Assembly (NCBI GenBank): GCA_001600455.1
Contig: BCKC01000001.1
Location: 3,312,441-3,376,440, forward strand
Direction: 5' to 3'
From: Endocalyx cinctus
Taxonomy: Eukaryota > Ascomycota > Sordariomycetes > Amphisphaeriales > Apiosporaceae
Length of the DNA: 64,000 nt
Shown: piece after piece, positions 56,130-64,000 of the stretch
Numbering within the stretch: the stretch's first letter is position 1
Layout: every line of letters starts with the position of its first letter
Position numbers and translations under genes: made by a program
Notes under the pieces: generated by a model
Databases searched by the model: none
What the model was told of the DNA's origin: nothing
The model's input: only the letters and a program-made list of their open reading frames with translations

Positions 56130-59100
56130 TTTAAATAATGAGACTCTTGTCATTGAGCACAAGTAGCCTGGTCTAGCCCCGGCGCGTGAATGCTATCACG
56201 AAGGGTGAGGGGAGTGAGGAAGGAGGGGAAATAAATGGTTTATTGCGGCTCATGTCCACCATGCTTTGTCCTAAACGACATGCAGAATCCCATCGCAGCC
56301 TTGTTTGTACTTCAGAACACACATCACATATTCATATCAAGCTGCCCCGTCGAGCGTTGCCTAGGATCTTGGTACATCAAGCTCCATCGATTTGAGAGCA
56401 ACATGTACCTAAACTAGCAAATTGTCGTGCTAGGAAGGCTAGTAACAGCATCACCCTATGCCGGCGGAAACCGCCGAGGTCGCTAGCAGAAGACCAGCTC
56501 AAACAGTCATCTGGAGCTTTCGAAGCGGGCAAACAAATGAATTAAGGCGATCGAAATAAACTCGTGCACTAAGCGGTCCGCCTGTTCGCGCGCTGTAGCT
56601 AGAGGTTCGGTGCAAACGCATTGTTGGTAGTCTACCGATCTTAGTAATCCATGTAGCAATCTCTTAGCGGTAAATCCCCCCCTTTTTTTCATCTGTTCTA
56701 GCAAACAGGTCGTACGGCAACCTGCCACGCGGTCAGAATCTCAAAATTCCGGTGAGGCTGACGAGATATATGTGTGATGGTTGGCACGGCATTTTACCCC
56801 CGAGCCATGTTAGTTGAATAACATGAGACCAAATAGTGACATTTCTCTGTACCTCATGTAAGATTTATATAGATTGTTTCAATACGACTTGCCAATGTTT
56901 TCGCTCCTAGTTGTGTTTATTACAAATAAGCGGATGTTATGTTTATGAAGTCTTGTCCTCGTAGTAACGTCGGTTCACGTGTCACTCTGCATGTTCGTTG
57001 AGGATGGATCCTTGGTAGGTCTCACAACGCCTACCGACAAGCCTCTTGTATGTCGCCTCATCTTTTCGCCTTCCTGGGGTACGACAGTCGGGGATGACTT
57101 GGCATTTTGGGACTAGCCGACTCCTTTACCACTTATGATGCGGCCTCGTCTTCGGTACGTTTAATTCTGGGAGAAATGTGACCCTTGGTAAACCAACCGG
57201 ATGTCTTTCCTTGTTACTATGCGTCTACGAGAGTCCGAAAAGACCTCGAATGGGCCGGAATAATCGCTCCTACTCGGGACGAACAACTCTAGAGACGGCT
57301 ACCAGTTCTGGCGATCACGTTTTTGTTGGCTTGTTTGGATTGGTTGTGTCGAGCCGGATTTTCGGGTGGCCACGATTCGGGATCGCCAGCAGGGTCCCTC
57401 TCCATAATGGAAATAATGCTACCGTCCTACAAGAGGGAGGGAGGAAGAAAAAACACGGTGGTTTTATGAAGATGGGTGGCGTTCTCAACATATGGGTAAT
57501 TGCGCAAATCACCAAACCGCGATCGACTAACCCCACGTCGCTCACGACCAGGCGAAAAATAAATGAAAGATCTCCGTGGCGTGGGTTGATGAAGTGTTTG
57601 GAGCTTCGTGAGAGGTTTCCGACCCTCTGGTAGCTCGATATTTACCCTGGAACCCTGCATAAGGACGCCGGCTTCAACACCCGGTTCGCGTTGACTGTTA
57701 TTTTAGGTTTGAGGTTCGCCGTAGACCGAAGAGAAGTAACCACCAGATCGAGGGACAAGGGAAAAGAACACCATAACTTTCTTAAAAAAAAAAAAAAACG
57801 TAATGAGATATAGGAAACCGTGAAACTTTGGGTATCAACGCTGTCAGCTTCTTTGATGATTTCTAGCTTGCCTTTCTCTTAGTGTACGTGATAGTCGTAC
57901 ACGTGAAACTGACCTGCACTCGTGGACCATGAAACATGACAATATCATTTATTCATGGACAGAACTTGATACATCCTTGATAACATCTGATATCCTTTTC
58001 TTAAAACCGCTTCTCTCTTACACGAAAAAAGGTACCGTGCCAGTGAGGTGTATTTTTAAGCTATCACTATCCCCGGATTTCCCGATCGATTTCATCCTTT
58101 ACCAAAAAGCCGATCTGCATTCCCACGGCTCAGTCCGGTAGTGATAATCAAGATTTCTGAGCTGGCCAAACCTCAACCAACGACGCAGCGAAGGGGCGAC
58201 TCGGGAGATGAATCGGGCCCGGAAACCATCATATTATTCCCTTTTGCTTGTATCATCGGGGTTGATCTCACAGTAGATAATATTACTTTTCAAACATGTT
58301 CATCTAGTAGGCAACCTTTGGGTAGGATATGCAAAGATGTGTTGGTTCCATAAAAAAACAACATCTTATGATATTTGATATATATTCTGTTTATACTACA
58401 TACTAAGTAGATTATTCTCGTTTCGATTCTTTGATCCTTTTATTATAACATATCAATTACGGCAGTTTGCAGATTCTCTAAGTTTGTATTACAAACACTT
58501 AAACCGGCCCTATTGAGTTCATGCCAGTAATGTTAGTTGTACAATTTAAAGATTTTGAGTAACGAGACGCCCAAGTTGTGTATATTCGGATGAAGGGTTC
58601 TCAGGAACACAAAGAGGATGGGCAACCAACCGTCCACACTACAACGGGTAACCTACATAATTTCTTTTCCCACGCGGGGGATATAATAATACTCAATGCA
58701 TAATGGACCTATTATACTTAGGTGAATTATATTATGCCCAAAGCAGAACTGGCCATGCACGCGGTCTAGTGCAACGCTATATATTAAGCAGTTGACGATG
58801 AACCACTAATAATGAGCATATTGACGACATCTCGCAGAGTGAGGCCCATTCTTTCAGTTTCTGGGGACCCTTTCCTTTATACTACTGCTCTCATACATAC
58901 ATTATACATATAAAGCTCAACAATTTAGCATGCATAATTGCCCCTCTTCCTTTCGCTATTGGTAACATAACATGACCCGAATGCCGGCCGTCTTTTCCTC
59001 AAATATCCAATATGTGCCGTAGATGTGAGCTTCTTTATTATCATTGAACAGATGGTTTGCTTTAGCGTCGCGTTACCGACATAAAATTAATAGCTGATTA

Positions 59101-59840
59101 CAGTATTAAATTCCTAGGTTAAGGGGAGGTCCGCCACGGTGAGTGAGCGAGCGAGCGATTGGGCGTTGTTAGGGTTGTGCTATTTGTATATTTCTAAGAC
59201 TTTTATGACAATCGCTACAGTGCTACCTCATCACTTTTGCTCCGATGACACCCTTCTAGAATACTATTCCGTTTGACATATAATACAGAGTGGCAACCGA
59301 GTTTTAAATAACATCTTAGGCTTTGTTATCTCATTTTATAAATGCCCAAAGAGATACCTAGCACACTCCATTTCGTTCCATAGCCCATCCTTGTAGCAAT
59401 TCGTTAAATCCGGGCGGGACCCGCGATCAGGGCTTTTGAGAAAAAAAAAGAAAAAGGAAGAAAAATTTGTCGACTGTTGAAGACTATTTCTTTTGAGTCT
59501 TACGTTTTAATTTCTCAACTTTGTGTGTATCTCGTTTCACCTTACCTTACTTGCCGCCCTCATTCGCGGCGTTACAGCACTCCTTGATACGAACTTTAGT
59601 ACTCACGTCAGAGCAACGGAGGAGACCGAAAAGCAGGGTTAATCACTTTCACCAGACATAGCCCAGTTAGTTGAGGCTGTGTGATAAACCAGCTGCTTGG
59701 GACGCCGATCCAAAAAAAAAAATAAAGGTGCACATTTAGCCCCATTCATATCCTGACCAGTCAAGGTCGCAATGTTCTGAGATTCTCTTAACTCTTAAAA
59801 CTATTGCGATTGCGATTTTTTTTTCTTAACCCCAACGAAT

Positions 59841-62800
59841 ATGGGAGAAGGCGTGGACCTTGAAGAGTTCCTACAGAACGGCTATTGGCGAAATTCTAGA
59901 GCCAAAAGCACAGATTCAAGATTGTAAGTCATGTGAATCAAGATTTAATTACATCGTACAAAGTGAAAAATATCGACCACTCGGGTGGGTTGTCAACGCG
60001 GGGCAACATCCTGGAGCCTAGAAGATGATTGATTGATTGATGGGATGTTTTGGGGCTAACATTCTTGTTTTGCGCAGTGTCAATAACAATAATACCAACA
60101 ATACAACTACTTCTTCATCTACAAATCTCCTAGATGCCCATCGCTCTTCTCCCGCCGATGTTGTAAAATCGAGAAAATTACCCTACCATGTAATTGAAAC
60201 AAAACGTTCTCTCTACGTCCCTCCTCCGAGTGTTGAAGATGAGACCGAGTCGCTAGCAAAGGAGCATGGATCCGATATTGCGAGCATTACGTCGGAGGAA
60301 CCGCCCCACCGAGGAGAGCTGGAGCAGCAACCAATCTTCGTTCCTGTATTTGAGCATAATCCTGAACGAAGATTCGTTATCGTGGAAAACAAGCCTCATA
60401 CTGATGCTTCAGACGAGTCCTCGGGATCAGAGAAGGAAAATAAGAAATCGAACAGACGAGCGAGATCGCGGGAACGATATCCGCCAGAGTTGGAACCCAC
60501 CTCATATGAGGCTAACATAGGTCGCAAATATGTCGCGACAACTACCCGCGATGAAGAGCATGATAAAAAAAGAGAATCGCGTTCGCGCCATCCTTCGCGG
60601 CGTCGCAGCAGATTGGAAGACTTGCCATCTATAGTCACTGACGTAGGTGCGGGGTCAGAGCCGAAGTCACGAGACGCTAAACGGGCGAAATCCATATCAA
60701 GAACCGACAAGCGTGAAGAAGACTATTTTTCCGCACGCCAGAGTTCGCGGTTTCACAACGAGTCTACCTTGTCGCCGGACGTCATTGAGAATGGTAAAAA
60801 TGGGCGCGAGCAGAAATATTACGACAGTGGGCCTAGCCCCCATGTCATACCTATCCGCAACCGTTCGGCCCACCCTAATGAGCAGGCTGGTCGAACTCGG
60901 GGAAGCGATCATACCCGTAGGCCCAGTCTCAAATCGTCTCAATCAGTAAGCCCTACAACGAAGAAGAACCGGATTACAGATCTACCAAAACACACGAGAC
61001 AGCTCTCCAAAGACGATATTGAGCCATCTCGCCGGTATTCTGAGATGCAGTCTCCAAGAGGCAGCGGAAAGCCCCCCGTTTCTCCCTACATCTCTTATGA
61101 AGGGGATATCACGCCTCAGTACTCGTCAAATTTGAGAGAGAAGCGGAACTCGCGGCGCGAAGACTATTATTATTCGAGCGAGGAAGATGCACAACGTTCT
61201 CGAAACGAGCAGCGTCGAAGGAGAAAATCCGTCCTTCCCCCCGCCGAAAAGGCTGATCTCCTGGGCTTATCGACGGATACGAGACCTACTTCTGATAGAC
61301 GCACATCTAGAGGTAAATCGCCGCAACCACCAACTACGATATCGAGACATTCGTCAATTGATAAGGGCTTGATTTCTCCTAGCGCTCGCAGCTCAACGTT
61401 TCCGAAAGAAGCTCGCGCAACACCTCGCGAAGACCGACCGGAAAAACCCGCGGGTCGTGCTTCAACAGCGCGGATTATTTTGAACGCTGCTGCTCCGATA
61501 GCAATCCCTGCTGTCGTCGCCGCGATAAATGCGACAGCTAGCGGCGCGAGCACTCCTATGGATTCTTATCGCTCTCCGATACCTCCGTCTCTGTCAAGGG
61601 CCAGTTCGAAAATAAATGACCTACGGTCTCCATCTGGCATGACTACGCCGGGGTCGTCAACCGGCTCCCTACCGACGTGGCAGCCGCCGAAATTCGAACC
61701 TCCTCTTCCTCCGACTCCGCTGGCGAGAAACGCTTCCGAGAGCGGCGGCAAGTCGTTTCCTTCGTATCGGCGGTATTCGCAAGAGATCAAGACCGGGGAC
61801 CTGCCCAACATCCCTCGGTGCCCGCGGATGAAGGAGCAGGCGGGGCTGATCGACTGGCTGACGCTGCCGCGGTGCGACAACTTCAATATCTGCCCGGACT
61901 GCTACGAGGCCAACTTCGCGAGCACCGAGTTCGCGCACCGGTTCGTGCCGGCGCCGTTCCGACCGCGGGACCGTCCGGTGGCGTGCGACTTCGGGAACTC
62001 GCAGTACTACCACATCGCCTGGCTGTTCACGCGCAAGTACGGGAAGCCGGACCTGGCCTTCTTCCACGGCATCGCGGCCGTCTCGGCCAAGAGCCAGCCC
62101 TGCACGGGGAACCGCGAGGTCAAGCGGATCTGGTACTCGGTCAAGAACCCCAAGTCGCAGCGGCCCGTCGAGGACTTCAACGTCTGTCATTGCTGCGCCA
62201 AGACGATCGAGACCCTGCTGCCTAACCTCACCGGCCTGTTCGTGCCTATGGACTCGCCGGCCGAGCCGACCAAAGGGATCTGCTCCATGCATCAGCAGAA
62301 CGAGCGTAGGAGGTTCCTTCTGTACTTCGACGCCATGGAAGCCGCCTCGGACCGGGCCATCAAGTCCCAGTCCGTGCCGGACGTGCAGTCTCTAGCCGAC
62401 CGTATCTGCGACTTGACACTGATTCCGGAGTGCGCGAAAGATCGGGTTTTGAGGAATAAGTACTGGCATACAAGTAAGTATCCCCCTCGTTTCTCTATCA
62501 GAAAACACCGTCCTTCTTCCAGACCCCCCGATTCATTTTAGGAAATTAATAGATAGGTGAAGCTAACTTCTGATAACTAGTGCGTTCGATTCCCGAATTC
62601 ACCGCCTGCGAGGAGTGTTTCGAGGAGGTAGTGATGCCGCAGCAGAACGTCGGCTCTTCGGTCGCGATGGATTTCTTGCAGCGGCCGCAGCGTCTCCCGT
62701 TGGCCGCGTGCCAGCTCTACTCGGACCGCATGCGCGACATCTTTACGAAGGCCGTACGTCGGAAGGATATCGGATACCTCGAGGCCAAGGTGCAGGAGCG

Positions 62801-62942
62801 CATGGCCAAAGAGCGCGAGTTTCACGAGAAGCTCACGGCGCTCGATCCCCGCCACACCGGGACCGGCGTCAGTCAGTCTCAGCAGCAGTGGGCCGAAGCT
62901 GAGGTCGATCGGGCGATTAGAGATTGGAGAGGATGGGAGTGA
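59841..62942 (+). CDS. Conserved fungal protein: disordered Ser/Arg-rich N-terminus, Cys-rich C-terminal domain
   Basis: Exons 59841-59923, 60078-62473 and 62581-62942 give 946 residues. The short first exon (starting MGEGVDLEEFLQNGYWRN) was found from its donor GTAAGT and frame continuity; it replaces an apparent start at 60037 that lies in the intron. Residues about 30-600 are low-complexity and charged, with many RS/SR pairs, Ser-Pro sites and an Ala/Ile segment near 490-515. From about residue 600 the protein becomes folded and Cys-rich: C609, C627, C633 and C636 (CDNFNICPDCYEANF), then VCHCC, GICSMH and, in exon 3, ACEECFEE, suggesting zinc binding. The tail is a charged helix. Such proteins are often labelled SR-related nuclear matrix proteins, but no function is established from the sequence. 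Confidence 0.85.
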
Positions 62943-64000
62943 AGAGCTGAAGGCCTTAGGCTCTGATCTAGACTTGGATATGCACACGTACATACCATTG
63001 GTGTTGGGGTTTCGGTTTGGTTAATTTACTTTTAAGGGAGGTCTGTTTATTATGCGAAAACATTTTCTACCTCGACGATAGAGAGGTAGATTGGGGAGGC
63101 TAGTTTGCCTGTTTTTTTTTTGTTTAACTGTGGATGGTTTTTTATTCAGGGAGAATGAGAAAAAGAAAAGCAGGAGAGGGTATGTTTTTGGGTATGAGAT
63201 GAGAAATGACATAGTTACGAGAGACGTTGTGGCGACGTGAAAACTATGACGAAACGAAGGAAATTTTAATTAGAGAAAGATAACGGGTTACTACTTCTAC
63301 ATTTTAACGAGTCATGAGAAATACATGAAGAATACAATTATTAGGTTAATTAAATTGATGTTTCCTCAGTTAGTATAATAGTATAACGAGGATGAAGTAT
63401 GAGTCCTTTCTATATTGTACGGATGAGTGAACTTTGATCTAACAAGAACTACTTACTCACTGGCGAGTCGAGATGTAACTTCAGGTAGTCCTTCAGTTTT
63501 ACTGCCCAACTCTCGGAGTGTTCGTGTACTTGTGAGCATCCCCAATGAACAAAAATTCAGAAACTTCGGATTACTTCTTCATTAGAGAGTGTAACGGCAT
63601 GGTAAAGAACATGGTATTTTGGGTCTTTCTCCCGTCGTTTGGGCAATATCGCTCTGTAGGGTAGATGCAAGCTCTGCCTGATGATCTGAAAGGATGGAAA
63701 TTTTGGATACCAGTGGTATCATACCCTGTATAGAATGGCATGCGTGTTTTCTGTTTTTACTTATAGCACTCTTGTTTATTACTTGGTATCTTGAAATGAT
63801 GCCTCCTAGCTGCTAGGATCGGAATAATGGCCCAACGAAATGATCCTTTCGACAAGTAATCGTGAGGCCCAAAACTATGAGAAGCATGGTCAGACTGAGT
63901 TTCTATAACATGATTTATTCATCATCGCCGTGAGTAGCTTTGTCATTCGATCATGCGTTTCGAAGGTTTGCTTGCATAGCCGTGAATTAACCGTACGTGG
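62943..64000. other. 3' flank and window end, no gene seen
   Basis: A/T-rich 3' flank of the large Cys-rich gene, with a T run near 63112-63121, followed by unassigned sequence to the window edge. No open frame with a recognisable product on either strand. Confidence 0.6.

Larger units (their letters stand above)
53634..59840. other. Gene-poor region of about 6.2 kb
   Basis: No firmly supported gene. The left end holds the MARVEL-gene promoter and TAGGTA/CCTA-rich sequence (about 53880-53935 and 54254-54280). Exon-like open stretches occur at about 54790-55056 and 55505-56130 (see separate entries). The longest open frame, 57178-57633, has no recognisable domain. The right end contains the promoter of the large Cys-rich gene. 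No transposase, reverse transcriptase or terminal repeats were seen. Confidence 0.5.

Noticed and set aside
57178..57633. 151-codon open frame on the + strand in the right-hand gene desert
   Set aside because: It has no ATG at its start, no recognisable motif and an Arg/Gly/Ser/Thr-rich composition typical of chance frames. A frame of this length is not unexpected in 6 kb read six ways.
60037..60077. Apparent start codon of the large Cys-rich gene at 60037
   Set aside because: It lies in an intron. A donor at 59924 and an acceptor TTGCGCAG ending at 60077 join in frame to an upstream exon starting at 59841.
61669..62292. 207-codon open frame antisense to the Cys-rich gene
   Set aside because: Shadow of the GC-rich C-terminal part; no motif.

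Overview
The window is nuclear DNA from a filamentous ascomycete (Pezizomycotina, most likely a Sordariomycete). The genes are interrupted by short GT-AG introns. They include two Zn2Cys6 regulators, a KAR9-type protein, a GH28 pectinase-family enzyme and a serine-rich single-pass membrane protein. The spacers are A/T-rich and full of homopolymer runs. Assignment below class is inference. I saw no bacterial, viral, CRISPR or intact transposon feature.

Layout: 1-3620 no gene; 3621-7075 (+) CTF1/FarA-type Zn2Cys6 regulator with a 27-residue polyglutamine tract; 10093-12996 (+) KAR9-like cortical/microtubule protein with a GAR domain; 15822-17384 (+) FAD-linked oxidoreductase; 18192-19629 (-) secreted GH28 enzyme, probably rhamnogalacturonan-active; 21195-23887 (-) malic enzyme with a long N-terminal extension; 23888-30100 gene-poor; 30101-30181 (-) tRNA-Arg(UCG) with an 8-nt intron; 30652-32604 (-) BOR1-type anion/borate transporter; 34368-37228 (-) mitochondrial m-AAA protease; 38297-41430 (-) second Zn2Cys6 regulator; 41431-45864 gene-poor; 45865-47484 (-) serine-rich single-pass membrane protein with a His-rich head; 50031-50728 (-) LOC1 ribosome assembly factor, divergent from 51193-51965 (+) HIS3; 52151-52643 (+) a possible unrecognised small gene; 52722-53633 (-) MARVEL-domain membrane protein; 53634-59840 gene-poor, with a few exon-like open stretches; 59841-62942 (+) large conserved fungal protein with a disordered Ser/Arg-rich N-terminus and a Cys-rich C-terminus; 62943-64000 no gene.

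The genes are mostly housekeeping: histidine synthesis, 60S assembly, mitochondrial proteostasis, malate metabolism, anion export and nuclear positioning. Interspersed are saprotroph or plant-associated functions: the lipid/cutin regulator, the pectin-side-chain enzyme and the flavin oxidase. They do not form an obvious biosynthetic cluster. Exon boundaries were set by hand from splice consensus and reading-frame continuity, and every joined gene below keeps an open frame across its junctions.
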